Of a stretch of DNA of 64,000 bases, positions 1-15,700 are shown one piece after another. The stretch is from Eutrigla gurnardus (Eukaryota; Chordata; Actinopteri; Perciformes; Triglidae), in NCBI GenBank assembly GCA_963514095.1, contig CAUPSS010000178.1, positions 304,210-368,209 of the forward strand. Reading direction: 5' to 3'. The notes below the pieces were generated by a model, which saw only the letters and a program-made list of their open reading frames with translations, had not been told where the DNA came from and did not search any database. The translations under genes and the position numbers were made by a program. Every line of letters begins with the position of its first letter. The first letter of the stretch is position 1.

Positions 1-1999
1 GAGACAGACAGGTAACCAGTCTATCACAGGGAGACATGTAGAGACAGACAGGTAACCAGTCTATCACAGGGAGACATGTAGAGACCGACAGGTAACCAGT
101 CTATAACAGGGGGACATGTAGAGACAGACAGGTAACCAGTCTATCACAGGGCTGACATGTAGAGACAGACAGGTAACCAGTCTATCACAGGGCTGACATG
201 TAGAGACAGACAGGTAACCAGTCTATCATAGGGCTGACATGTAGAGACAGACAGGTAACCAGTCTATCACAGGGAGACATGTAGAGACAGACAGGTAACC
301 AGTCTATCACAGGGAGACATGTAGAGACAGACAGGTAACCAGTCTATCACAGGGCTGACATGTAGAGACAGACAGGCAACCAGTCTATCACAGGGCTGAC
401 ATGTAGAGACAGACAGGTAACCAGTCTATCACAGGGCCGACATGTAGAGACAGACAGGTAACCAGTCTATCACAGGGGGACATGTAGAGACAGACAGGTA
501 ACCAGTCTATCACAGGGGGACATGTAGAGACAGACAGGTAACCAGTCTATCACAGGGAGACATGTAGAGACAGACAGGTAACCAGTCTATCACAGGGAGA
601 CATGTAGAGACAGACAGGTAACCAGTCTATCACAGGGAGACATGTAAAGACAGACAGGTAACCAGTCTATCACAGGGAGACATGTAGAGACAGACATGTG
701 ACCAGTCTATCACAGGGAGACATGTAGAGACAGACAGGTAACCAGTCTATCACAGGGAGACATGTAGAGACAGACAGGTAACCAGTCTATCACAGGGCTG
801 ACATGTAGAGACAGACAGGTAACCAGTCTATCACAGGGAGACATGTAGAGACAGACAGGTAACCAGTCTATCACAGGGAGACATGTACAGACAGACAGGT
901 AACCAGTCTATCACACAGCTGACATGTAGAGACAGACAGGTAACCAGTCTATCACAGGGCTGACATGTAGAGACAGACAGGTAACCAGTCTATCATATGG
1001 CTGACATGTAGAGACAGACAGGTAACCAGTCTATCAAATGGAGACATGTGGAGACAGACAGGTAAACAGTCTATCACAGGGAGACATGTAGAGACAGACA
1101 GGTAACCAGTCTATCACAGGGAGACATGTAGAGACCGACAGGTAACCAGTCTATCACAGGGGGACATGTAGAGACAGACAGGTAACCAGTCTATCACAGG
1201 GCTGACATGTAGAGACAGACAGGTAACCAGTCTATCACAGGGAGACATGTAGAGACAGACAGGTAACCAGTCTATCACAGGGAGACATGTAAAGACAGAC
1301 AGGTAACCAGTCTATCACAGGGAGACATGTAGAGACAGACAGGTAACCAGTCTATCACAGGGAGACATGTAGAGACAGACAGGTAACCAGTCTATCACAG
1401 GGCTGACATGTAGAGACAGACAGGCAACCAGTCTATCACAGGGAGACATGTAGAGACAGACAGGTAACCAGTCTATCACAGGGCTGACATGTAGAGACAG
1501 ACAGGTAACCAGTCTATCACAGGGAGACATGTAGAGACAGACAGGTAACCAGTCTATCACAGGGCTGACATGTAGAGACAGACAGGCAACCAGTCTATCA
1601 CAGGGCTGACATGTATAGACAGACAGGTAACCAGTCTATCACAGGGAGACATGTAGAGACAGACAGGTAACCAGTCTATCACAGGGAGACATGTAGAGAC
1701 AGACAGGTAACCAGTCTATCACAGGGCTGACATGTAGAGACAGACAGGTAACCAATCTATCATAGGGCTGAAATGTAGAGACAGACAGGTGACCAGTCTA
1801 TCACAGGGAGACATGTAGAGACAGACAGGTAACCAGTCTATCACAGGGCTGACATGTATAGACAGACAGGTAACCAGTCTATCACAGGGAGACATGTAGA
1901 GACAGACAGGTAACCAGTCTATCACAGGGAGACATGTAGAGACAGACAGGTAACCAGTCTATCACAGGGCTGACATGTAGAGACAGACAGGTAACCAGT

Positions 2000-4900
2000 C
2001 TATCACAGGGAGACATGTAGAGACAGACAGGTAACCAGTCTATCACAGGGAGACATGTACAGACAGACAGGTAACCAGTCTATCACAGGGCTGACATGTA
2101 GAGACAGACAGGTAACCAGTCTATCACAGGGCAGACATGTAGAGACAGACAGGTAACCAGTCTATCATAGGGCTGACATGTAGAGACAGACAGGTAACCA
2201 GTCTATCACATGGAGACATGTGGAGACAGACAGGTAACCAGTCTATCACAGGGAGACATGTAGAGACAGACAGGTAACCAGTCTATCACAGGGAGACATG
2301 TAGAGACCGACAGGTAACCAGTCTATCACAGGGGGACATGTAGAGACAGACAGGTAACCAGTCTATCACAGGGCTGACATGTAGAGACAGACAGGTAACC
2401 AGTCTATCACAGGGAGACATGTAGAGACAGACAGGTGACCAGTCTATCACAGGGAGACATGTAGAGACAGACAGGTAACCAGTCTATCACAGGGAGACAT
2501 GTAGAGACAGACAGGTGACCAGTCTATCACAGGGAGACATGTAGAGACAGACAGGTAACCAGTCTATCACAGGGAGACATGTAGAGACAGACAGGTAACC
2601 AGTCTATCACAGGGAGACATGTAGAGACAGACAGGTAACCAGTCTATCACAGGGCAGACATGTAGAGACAGACAGGTAACCAGTCTATCACAGGGAGACA
2701 TGTAAAGACAGACAGGTAACCAGTCTATCACAGGGAGACATGTAGAGACAGACAGGTGACCAGTCTATCACAGGGAGACATGTAGAGACAGACAGGTAAC
2801 CAGTCTATCACAGGGAGACATGTAGAGACAGACAGGTAACCAGTCTATCACAGGGCTGACATGTAGAGACAGACAGGTAACCAGTCTATCACGGGGCCGA
2901 CATTTAGAGACAGACAGGTAACCAGTCTATCACAGGGAGACATGTAGAGACAGACAGGTAACCAGTCTATCACAGGGCTGACATGTAGAGACAGACAGGT
3001 GACCAGTCTATCACAGGGCTGACATGTAGAGAGAGACAGGTGACCAGTCTATCACAGGGTTGACATGTAGAGACAGACAGGTAACCAGTCTATCACAGGG
3101 AGACATGTAGAGACAGACAGGTAACCAGTCTATCACAGGGAGACATGTAAAGACAGACAGGTAACCAGTCTATCACAGGGAGACATGTAGAGACAGACAG
3201 GTGACCAGTCTATCACAGGGAGACATGTAGAGACAGACAGGTAACCAGTCTATCACAGGGAGACATGTAGAGACAGACAGGTGACCAGTCTATCACAGGG
3301 AGACATGTAGAGACAGACAGGTAACCAGTCTATCACAGGGAGACATGTAGAGACAGACAGGTAACCAGTCTATCACAGGGCTGACATGTAGAGACAGACA
3401 GGTAACCAGTCTATCACAGGGAGACATGTAGAGACAGACAGGTAACCAGTCTATCACAGGGAGACATGTACAGACAGACAGGTAACCAGTCTATCACAGG
3501 GCTGACATGTAGAGACAGACAGGTAACCAGTCTATCACAGGGCAGACATGTAGAGACAGACAGGTAACCAGTCTATCATAGGGCTGACATGTAGAGACAG
3601 ACAGGTAACCAGTCTATCACATGGAGACATGTGGAGACAGACAGGTAACCAGTCTATCACAGGGAGACATGTAGAGACAGACAGGTAACCAGTCTATCAC
3701 AGGGAGACATGTAGAGACCGACAGGTAACCAGTCTATCACAGGGGGACATGTAGAGACAGACAGGTAACCAGTCTATCACAGGGCTGACATTTAGAGACA
3801 GACAGGTAACCAGTCTATCACAGGGAGACATGTAGAGACAGACAGGTGACCAGTCTATCACAGGGAGACATGTAGAGACAGACAGGTAACCAGTCTATCA
3901 CAGGGAGACATGTAGAGACAGACAGGTGACCAGTCTATCACAGGGAGACATGTAGAGACAGACAGGTAACCAGTCTATCACAGGGAGACATGTAGAGACA
4001 GACAGGTAACCAGTCTATCACAGGGCTGACATGTAGAGACAGACAGGTAACCAGTCTATCACAGGGAGACATGTAGAGACAGACAGGTAACCAGTCTATC
4101 ACAGGGAGACATGTACAGACAGACAGGTAACCAGTCTATCACAGGGCTGACATGTAGAGACAGACAGGTAACCAGTCTATCACAGGGCAGACATGTAGAG
4201 ACAGACAGGTAACCAGTCTATCATAGGGCTGACATGTAGAGACAGACAGGTAACCAGTCTATCACATGGAGACATGTGGAGACAGACAGGTAACCAGTCT
4301 ATCACAGAGAGACATGTAGAGACAGACAGGTAACCAGTCTATCACAGGGAGACATGTAGAGACCGACAGGTAACCAGTCTATCACAGGGGGACATGTAGA
4401 GACAGACAGGTAACCAGTCTATCACAGGGCTGACATTTAGAGACAGACAGGTAACCAGTCTATCACAGGGAGACATGTAGAGACAGACAGGTGACCAGTC
4501 TATCACAGGGAGACATGTAGAGACAGACAGGTAACCAGTCTATCACAGGGAGACATGTAGAGACAGACAGGTGACCAGTCTATCACAGGGAGACATGTAG
4601 AGACAGACAGGTAACCAGTCTATCACAGGGAGACATGTAGAGACAGACAGGTAACCAGTCTATCACAGGGCTGACATGTAGAGACAGACAGGTAACCAGT
4701 CTATCACAGGGAGACATGTAGAGACAGACAGGTAACCAGTCTATCACAGGGAGACATGTACAGACAGACAGATAACCAGTCTATCACAGGGCTGACATGT
4801 AGAGACAGACAGGTAACCAGTCTATCACAGGGCAGACATGTAGAGACAGACAGGTAACCAGTCTATCATAGGGCTGACATGTAGAGACAGACAGGTAACC

Positions 4901-7900
4901 AGTCTATCACATGGAGACATGTGGAGACAGACAGGTAACCAGTCTATCACAGAGAGACATGTAGAGACAGACAGGTAACCAGTCTATCATGGGGCCGACA
5001 TGTAGAGACAGACAGGTAACCAGTCTATCACAGGGAGACATGTAGAGACAGACAGGTAACCAGTCTATCACAGGGGGACATGTACAGACAGACAGGTAAC
5101 CAGTCTATCACAGGGCTGACATGTAGAGACAGACAGGTAACCAGTCTATCACAGGGAGACATGTAGAGACAGACAGGTAACCAGTCTATCACAGGGCTGA
5201 CATGTAGAGACAGACAGGTAACCAGTCTATCACAGGGAGACATGTAGATACAGACAGGTAACCAGTCTATCACAGGGCTGACATGTAGAGACAGACAGGC
5301 AACCAGTCTATCACAGGGCTGACATGTAGAGACAGACAGGTAACCAGTCTATCACAGGGCCGACATGTAGAGACAGACAGGTAACCAGTCTATCACAGGG
5401 AGACATGTAGAGACAGACAGGTAACCAGTCTATCACAGGGAGACATGTAGAGACAGACAGGTAACCAGTCTATCATGGGGCCGACATGTAGAGACAGACA
5501 GGTAACCAGTCTATCACAGGGAGACATGTAGAGACAGACAGGTAACCAGTCTATCACAGGGGGACATGTAGAGACAGACAGGTAACCAGTCTATCACAGG
5601 GAGACATGTAGAGACAGACAGGTAACCAGTCTATCACAGGGAGACATGTAGAGACAGACAGGTAACCAGTCTATCACAGGGGGACATGTAGAGACAGACA
5701 GGTAACCAGTCTATCACAGGGAGACATGTAGAGACAGACAGGTAACCAGTCTATCACAGGGAGACATGTAGAGACAGACAGGTAACCAGTCTATCACAGG
5801 GAGACATGTAAAGACAGACAGGTAACCAGTCTATCACAGGGAGACATGTAGAGACAGACAGGTGACCAGTCTATCACAGGGAGACATGTAGAGACAGACA
5901 GGTAACCAGTCTATCACAGGGAGACATGTAGATACAGACAGGTAACCAGTCTATCACAGGGCTGACATGTAGAGACAGACAGGTAACCAGTCTATCGCAG
6001 GGAGACATGTAGAGACAGACAGGTAACCAGTCTATCACAGGGAGACATGTACAGACAGACAGGTAACCAGTCTATCACAGGGCTGACATGTAGAGACAGA
6101 CAGGTAACCAGTCTATCACAGGGCTGACATGTAGAGACAGACAGGTAACCAATCTATCATAGGGCTGACATGTAGAGACAGACAGGTGACCAGTCTATCA
6201 CAGGGAGACATGTAGAGACAGACAGGTAACCAGTCTATCACAGGGCTGACATGTAGAGACACACAGGTAACCAGTCTATCACAGGGAGACATGTAGAGAC
6301 AGACAGGTAACCAGTCTATCACAGGGAGACATGTACAGACAGACAGGTAACCAGTCTATCACAGGGCTGACATGTAGAGACAGACAGGTAACCAGTCTAT
6401 CACAGGGCTGACATGTAGAGACAGACAGGTAACCAGTCTATCATAGGGCTGACATGTAGAGACAGACAGGTAACCAGTCTATCACATGGAGACATGTGGA
6501 GACAGACAGGTAACCAGTCTATCACAGGGAGACATGTAGAGACAGACAGGTAACCAGTCTATCACAGGGAGACATGTAGAGACCGACAGGTAACCAGTCT
6601 ATCACAGGGGGACATGTAGAGACAGACAGGTAACCAGTCTATCACAGGGCTGACATGTAGAGACAGACAGGCAACCAGTCTATCACAGGGAGACATGTAG
6701 AGACAGACAGGTAACCAGTCTATCACAGGGCTGACATGTAGAGACAGACAGGTAACCAGTCTATCACAGGGAGACATGTAGAGACAGACAGGTAACCAGT
6801 CTATCACAGGGCTGACATGTAGAGACAGACAGGCAACCAGTCTATCACAGGGCCGACATGTAGAGACAGACAGGTAACCAGTCTATCACAGGGCCGACAT
6901 GTAGAGACAGACAGGTAACCAGTCTATCACAGGGAGACATGTAGAGACAGACAGGTAACCAGTCTATCACAGGGAGACATGTAGAGACAGACAGGTAACC
7001 AGTCTATCATGGGGCCGACATGTAGAGACAGACAGGTAACCAGTCTATCACAGGGAGACATGTAGAGACAGACAGGTAACCAGTCTATCACAGGGGGACA
7101 TGTAGAGACAGACAGGTAACCAGTCTATCACAGGGAGACATGTAGAGACAGACAGGTAACCAGTCTATCACAGGGCTGACATGTAGAGACAGACAGGTAA
7201 CCAGTCTATCACAGGGAGACATGTAGAGACAGACAGGTAACCAGTCTATCACAGGGCTGACATGTAGAGACAGACAGGCAACCAGTCTATCACAGGGCTG
7301 ACATGTATAGACAGACAGGTAACCAGTCTATCACAGGGAGACATGTAGAGACAGACAGGTAACCAGTCTATCACAGGGAGACATGTAGAGACAGACAGGT
7401 AACCAGTCTATCACAGGGCTGACATGTAGAGACAGACAGGTAACCAATCTATCATAGGGCTGAAATGTAGAGACAGACAGGTGACCAGTCTATCACAGGG
7501 AGACATGTAGAGACAGACAGGTAACCAGTCTATCACAGGGCTGACATGTATAGACAGACAGGTAACCAGTCTATCACAGGGAGACATGTAGAGACAGACA
7601 GGTAACCAGTCTATCACAGGGAGACATGTAGAGACAGACAGGTAACCAGTCTATCACAGGGAGACATGTACAGACAGACAGGTAACCAGTCTATCACAGG
7701 GCTGACATGTAGAGACAGACAGGTAACCAGTCTATCACAGGGCAGACATGTAGAGACAGACAGGTAACCAGTCTATCATAGGGCTGACATGTAGAGACAG
7801 ACAGGTAACCAGTCTATCACATGGAGACATGTGGAGACAGACAGGTAACCAGTCTATCACAGGGAGACATGTAGAGACAGACAGGTAACCAGTCTATCAC

Positions 7901-10900
7901 AGGGAGACATGTAGAGACCGACAGGTAACCAGTCTATCACAGGGGGACATGTAGAGACAGACAGGTAACCAGTCTATCACAGGGCTGACATGTAGAGACA
8001 GACAGGTAACCAGTCTATCACAGGGAGACATGTAGAGACAGACAGGTGACCAGTCTATCACAGGGAGACATGTAGAGACAGACAGGTAACCAGTCTATCA
8101 CAGGGAGACATGTAGAGACAGACAGGTGACCAGTCTATCACAGGGAGACATGTAGAGACAGACAGGTAACCAGTCTATCACAGGGAGACATGTAGAGACA
8201 GACAGGTAACCAGTCTATCACAGGGAGACATGTAGAGACAGACAGGTAACCAGTCTATCACAGGGCAGACATGTAGAGACAGACAGGTAACCAGTCTATC
8301 ACAGGGAGACATGTAAAGACAGACAGGTAACCAGTCTATCACAGGGAGACATGTAGAGACAGACAGGTGACCAGTCTATCACAGGGAGACATGTAGAGAC
8401 AGACAGGTAACCAGTCTATCACAGGGAGACATGTAGAGACAGACAGGTAACCAGTCTATCACAGGGCTGACATGTAGAGACAGACAGGTAACCAGTCTAT
8501 CACGGGGCCGACATTTAGAGACAGACAGGTAACCAGTCTATCACAGGGAGACATGTAGAGACAGACAGGTAACCAGTCTATCACAGGGCTGACATGTAGA
8601 GACAGACAGGTGACCAGTCTATCACAGGGCTGACATGTAGAGAGAGACAGGTGACCAGTCTATCACAGGGTTGACATGTAGAGACAGACAGGTAACCAGT
8701 CTATCACAGGGAGACATGTAGAGACAGACAGGTAACCAGTCTATCACAGGGAGACATGTAAAGACAGACAGGTAACCAGTCTATCACAGGGAGACATGTA
8801 GAGACAGACAGGTGACCAGTCTATCACAGGGAGACATGTAGAGACAGACAGGTAACCAGTCTATCACAGGGAGACATGTAGAGACAGACAGGTGACAAGT
8901 CTATCACAGGGAGACATGTAGAGACAGACAGGTAACCAGTCTATCACAGGGAGACATGTAGAGACAGACAGGTAACCAGTCTATCACAGGGCTGACATGT
9001 AGAGACAGACAGGTAACCAGTCTATCACAGGGAGACATGTAGAGACAGACAGGTAACCAGTCTATCACAGGGAGACATGTACAGACAGACAGGTAACCAG
9101 TCTATCACAGGGCTGACATGTAGAGACAGACAGGTAACCAGTCTATCACAGGGCAGACATGTAGAGACAGACAGGTAACCAGTCTATCATAGGGCTGACA
9201 TGTAGAGACAGACAGGTAACCAGTCTATCACATGGAGACATGTGGAGACAGACAGGTAACCAGTCTATCACAGGGAGACATGTAGAGACAGACAGGTAAC
9301 CAGTCTATCACAGGGAGACATGTAGAGACCGACAGGTAACCAGTCTATCACAGGGGGACATGTAGAGACAGACAGGTAACCAGTCTATCACAGGGCTGAC
9401 ATTTAGAGACAGACAGGTAACCAGTCTATCACAGGGAGACATGTAGAGACAGACAGGTGACCAGTCTATCACAGGGAGACATGTAGAGACAGACAGGTAA
9501 CCAGTCTATCACAGGGAGACATGTAGAGACAGACAGGTGACCAGTCTATCACAGGGAGACATGTAGAGACAGACAGGTAACCAGTCTATCACAGGGAGAC
9601 ATGTAGAGACAGACAGGTAACCAGTCTATCACAGGGCTGACATGTAGAGACAGACAGGTAACCAGTCTATCACAGGGAGACATGTAGAGACAGACAGGTA
9701 ACCAGTCTATCACAGGGAGACATGTACAGACAGACAGGTAACCAGTCTATCACAGGGCTGACATGTAGAGACAGACAGGTAACCAGTCTATCACAGGGCA
9801 GACATGTAGAGACAGACAGGTAACCAGTCTATCATAGGGCTGACATGTAGAGACAGACAGGTAACCAGTCTATCACATGGAGACATGTGGAGACAGACAG
9901 GTAACCAGTCTATCACAGAGAGACATGTAGAGACAGACAGGTAACCAGTCTATCACAGGGAGACATGTAGAGACCGACAGGTAACCAGTCTATCACAGGG
10001 GGACATGTAGAGACAGACAGGTAACCAGTCTATCACAGGGCTGACATTTAGAGACAGACAGGTAACCAGTCTATCACAGGGAGACATGTAGAGACAGACA
10101 GGTGACCAGTCTATCACAGGGAGACATGTAGAGACAGACAGGTAACCAGTCTATCACAGGGAGACATGTAGAGACAGACAGGTGACCAGTCTATCACAGG
10201 GAGACATGTAGAGACAGACAGGTAACCAGTCTATCACAGGGAGACATGTAGAGACAGACAGGTAACCAGTCTATCACAGGGCTGACATGTAGAGACAGAC
10301 AGGTAACCAGTCTATCACAGGGAGACATGTAGAGACAGACAGGTAACCAGTCTATCACAGGGAGACATGTACAGACAGACAGATAACCAGTCTATCACAG
10401 GGCTGACATGTAGAGACAGACAGGTAACCAGTCTATCACAGGGCAGACATGTAGAGACAGACAGGTAACCAGTCTATCATAGGGCTGACATGTAGAGACA
10501 GACAGGTAACCAGTCTATCACATGGAGACATGTGGAGACAGACAGGTAACCAGTCTATCACAGAGAGACATGTAGAGACAGACAGGTAACCAGTCTATCA
10601 TGGGGCCGACATGTAGAGACAGACAGGTAACCAGTCTATCACAGGGAGACATGTAGAGACAGACAGGTAACCAGTCTATCACAGGGGGACATGTACAGAC
10701 AGACAGGTAACCAGTCTATCACAGGGCTGACATGTAGAGACAGACAGGTAACCAGTCTATCACAGGGAGACATGTAGAGACAGACAGGTAACCAGTCTAT
10801 CACAGGGCTGACATGTAGAGACAGACAGGTAACCAGTCTATCACAGGGAGACATGTAGATACAGACAGGTAACCAGTCTATCACAGGGCTGACATGTAGA

Positions 10901-12780
10901 GACAGACAGGCAACCAGTCTATCACAGGGCTGACATGTAGAGACAGACAGGTAACCAGTCTATCACAGGGCCGACATGTAGAGACAGACAGGTAACCAGT
11001 CTATCACAGGGAGACATGTAGAGACAGACAGGTAACCAGTCTATCACAGGGAGACATGTAGAGACAGACAGGTAACCAGTCTATCATGGGGCCGACATGT
11101 AGAGACAGACAGGTAACCAGTCTATCACAGGGAGACATGTAGAGACAGACAGGTAACCAGTCTATCACAGGGGGACATGTAGAGACAGACAGGTAACCAG
11201 TCTATCACAGGGAGACATGTAGAGACAGACAGGTAACCAGTCTATCACAGGGAGACATGTAGAGACAGACAGGTAACCAGTCTATCACAGGGGGACATGT
11301 AGAGACAGACAGGTAACCAGTCTATCACAGGGAGACATGTAGAGACAGACAGGTAACCAGTCTATCACAGGGAGACATGTAGAGACAGACAGGTAACCAG
11401 TCTATCACAGGGAGACATGTAAAGACAGACAGGTAACCAGTCTATCACAGGGAGACATGTAGAGACAGACAGGTGACCAGTCTATCACAGGGAGACATGT
11501 AGAGACAGACAGGTAACCAGTCTATCACAGGGAGACATGTAGATACAGACAGGTAACCAGTCTATCACAGGGCTGACATGTAGAGACAGACAGGTAACCA
11601 GTCTATCGCAGGGAGACATGTAGAGACAGACAGGTAACCAGTCTATCACAGGGAGACATGTACAGACAGACAGGTAACCAGTCTATCACAGGGCTGACAT
11701 GTAGAGACAGACAGGTAACCAGTCTATCACAGGGCTGACATGTAGAGACAGACAGGTAACCAATCTATCATAGGGCTGACATGTAGAGACAGACAGGTGA
11801 CCAGTCTATCACAGGGAGACATGTAGAGACAGACAGGTAACCAGTCTATCACAGGGCTGACATGTAGAGACACACAGGTAACCAGTCTATCACAGGGAGA
11901 CATGTAGAGACAGACAGGTAACCAGTCTATCACAGGGAGACATGTACAGACAGACAGGTAACCAGTCTATCACAGGGCTGACATGTAGAGACAGACAGGT
12001 AACCAGTCTATCACAGGGCTGACATGTAGAGACAGACAGGTAACCAGTCTATCATAGGGCTGACATGTAGAGACAGACAGGTAACCAGTCTATCACATGG
12101 AGACATGTGGAGACAGACAGGTAACCAGTCTATCACAGGGAGACATGTAGAGACAGACAGGTAACCAGTCTATCACAGGGAGACATGTAGAGACCGACAG
12201 GTAACCAGTCTATCACAGGGGGACATGTAGAGACAGACAGGTAACCAGTCTATCACAGGGCTGACATGTAGAGACAGACAGGCAACCAGTCTATCACAGG
12301 GAGACATGTAGAGACAGACAGGTAACCAGTCTATCACAGGGCTGACATGTAGAGACAGACAGGTAACCAGTCTATCACAGGGAGACATGTAGAGACAGAC
12401 AGGTAACCAGTCTATCACAGGGCTGACATGTAGAGACAGACAGGCAACCAGTCTATCACAGGGCCGACATGTAGAGACAGACAGGTAACCAGTCTATCAC
12501 AGGGCCGACATGTAGAGACAGACAGGTAACCAGTCTATCACAGGGAGACATGTAGAGACAGACAGGTAACCAGTCTATCACAGGGAGACATGTAGAGACA
12601 GACAGGTAACCAGTCTATCATGGGGCCGACATGTAGAGACAGACAGGTAACCAGTCTATCACAGGGAGACATGTAGAGACAGACAGGTAACCAGTCTATC
12701 ACAGGGGGACATGTAGAGACAGACAGGTAACCAGTCTATCACAGGGAGACATGTAGAGACAGACAGGTAACCAGTCTATC
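2000..12780. repeat. 5,611-bp-offset duplication inside the minisatellite
   Basis: About 2.0-7.17 kb matches about 7.6-12.78 kb at an offset of 5,611 bp. Markers are GTACAGAC at 2,060/7,671, ACGGGGCC at 2,891/8,502 and GATAACC at 4,771/10,382. Upstream (1,719 versus 7,411) the offset is 5,692, which is 81 bp or two units more. A smaller higher-order period of about 645 bp (16 units) is also visible, for example ATTTAGAG at 3,790/4,435 and 9,401/10,046. Confidence 0.8.
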
Positions 12781-15700
12781 ACAGGGAGACATGTAGAGAC
12801 AGACAGGTAACCAGTCTATCACAGGGGGACATGTAGAGACAGACAGGTAACCAGTCTATCACAGGGAGACATGTAGAGACAGACAGGTAACCAGTCTATC
12901 ACAGGGAGACATGTAGAGACAGACAGGTAACCAGTCTATCACAGGGAGACATGTAAAGACAGACAGGTAACCAGTCTATCACAGGGAGACATGTAGAGAC
13001 AGACAGGTAACCAGTCTATCACAGGGCTGACATGTAGAGACAGACAGGTAACCAGTCTATCACAGGGCTGACATGTAGAGACAGACAGGTGACCAGTCTA
13101 TCACAGGGCTGACATGTAGAGACAGACAGGTAACCAGTCTATCACAGGGAGACATGTAGAGACAGACAGGTAACCAGTCTATCACAGGGAGACATGTAGA
13201 GACCGACAGGTAACCAGTCTATCACAGGGGGACATGTAGAGACAGACAGGTAACCAGTCTATCACAGGGCTGACATGTAGAGACAGACAGGTAACCAGTC
13301 TATCACAGGGAGACATGTAGAGACAGACAGGTAACCAGTCTATCACAGGGAGACATGTAAAGACAGACAGGTAACCAGTCTATCACAGGGAGACATGTAG
13401 AGACAGACAGGTAACCAGTCTATCACAGGGAGACATGTAGAGACAGACAGGTAACCAGTCTATCACAGGGCTGACATGTAGAGACAGACAGGCAACCAGT
13501 CTATCACAGGGAGACATGTAGAGACAGACAGGTAACCAGTCTATCACAGGGCTGACATGTAGAGACAGACAGGTAACCAGTCTATCACAGGGAGACATGT
13601 AGAGACAGACAGGTAACCAGTCCATCACAGGGCTGACATGTAGAGACAGACAGGCAACCAGTCTATCACAGGGCTGACATGTAGAGACAGACAGGTAACC
13701 AGTCTATCACAGGGCCGACATGTAGAGACAGACAGGTAACCAGTCTATCACAGGGAGACATGTAGAGACAGACAGGTAACCAGTCTATCACAGGGAGACA
13801 TGTAGAGACAGACAGGTAACCAGTCTATCATGGGGCCGACATGTAGAGACAGACAGGTAACCAGTCTATCACAGGGGGACATGTAGAGACAGACAGGTAA
13901 CCAGTCTATCACAGGGAGACATGTAGAGACAGACAGGTAACCAGTCTATCACAGGGAGACATGTAGAGACAGACAGGTAACCAGTCTATCACAGGGAGAC
14001 ATGTAAAGACAGACAGGTAACCAGTCTATCACAGGGAGACATGTAGAGACAGACAGGTGACCAGTCTATCACAGGGAGACATGTAGAGACAGACAGGTAA
14101 CCAGTCTATCACAGGGAGACATGTAGAGACAGACAGGTAACCAGTCTATCACAGGGCTGACATGTAGAGACAGACAGGTAACCAGTCTATCACAGGGAGA
14201 CATGTAGAGACAGACAGGTAACCAGTCTATCACAGGGAGACATGTACAGACAGACAGGTAACCAGTCTATCACAGGGCTGACATGTAGAGACAGACAGGT
14301 AACCAGTCTATCACAGGGCTGACATGTAGAGACAGACAGGTAACCAGTCTATCATAGGGCTGACATGTAGAGACAGACAGGTAACCAGTCTATCACATGG
14401 AGACATGTGGAGACAGACAGGTAACCAGTCTATCACAGGGAGACATGTAGAGACAGACAGGTAACCAGTCTATCACAGGGAGACATGTAGAGACCGACAG
14501 GTAACCAGTCTATAACAGGGGGACATGTAGAGACAGACAGGTAACCAGTCTATCACAGGGCTGACATGTAGAGACAGACAGGTAACCAGTCTATCACAGG
14601 GCTGACATGTAGAGACAGACAGGTAACCAGTCTATCATAGGGCTGACATGTAGAGACAGACAGGTAACCAGTCTATCACAGGGAGACATGTAGAGACAGA
14701 CAGGTAACCAGTCTATCACAGGGAGACATGTAGAGACAGACAGGTAACCAGTCTATCACAGGGCTGACATGTAGAGACAGACAGGCAACCAGTCTATCAC
14801 AGGGCTGACATGTAGAGACAGACAGGTAACCAGTCTATCACAGGGCCGACATGTAGAGACAGACAGGTAACCAGTCTATCACAGGGGGACATGTAGAGAC
14901 AGACAGGTAACCAGTCTATCACAGGGGGACATGTAGAGACAGACAGGTAACCAGTCTATCACAGGGAGACATGTAGAGACAGACAGGTAACCAGTCTATC
15001 ACAGGGAGACATGTAGAGACAGACAGGTGACCAGTCTATCACAGGGAGACATGTAGAGACAGACAGGTAACCAGTCTATCACAGGGAGACATGTAGAGAC
15101 AGACAGGTGACCAGTCTATCACAGGGAGACATGTAGAGACAGACAGGTAACCAGTCTATCACAGGGAGACATGTAGAGACAGACAGGTAACCAGTCTATC
15201 ACAGGGCTGACATGTAGAGACAGACAGGTAACCAGTCTATCACAGGGAGACATGTAGAGACAGACAGGTAACCAGTCTATCACAGGGAGACATGTACAGA
15301 CAGACAGGTAACCAGTCTATCACAGGGCTGACATGTAGAGACAGACAGGTAACCAGTCTATCACAGGGCAGACATGTAGAGACAGACAGGTAACCAGTCT
15401 ATCATAGGGCTGACATGTAGAGACAGACAGGTAACCAGTCTATCACATGGAGACATGTGGAGACAGACAGGTAACCAGTCTATCACAGGGAGACATGTAG
15501 AGACAGACAGGTAACCAGTCTATCACAGGGAGACATGTAGAGACCGACAGGTAACCAGTCTATCACAGGGGGACATGTAGAGACAGACAGGTAACCAGTC
15601 TATCACAGGGCTGACATTTAGAGACAGACAGGTAACCAGTCTATCACAGGGAGACATGTAGAGACAGACAGGTGACCAGTCTATCACAGGGAGACATGTA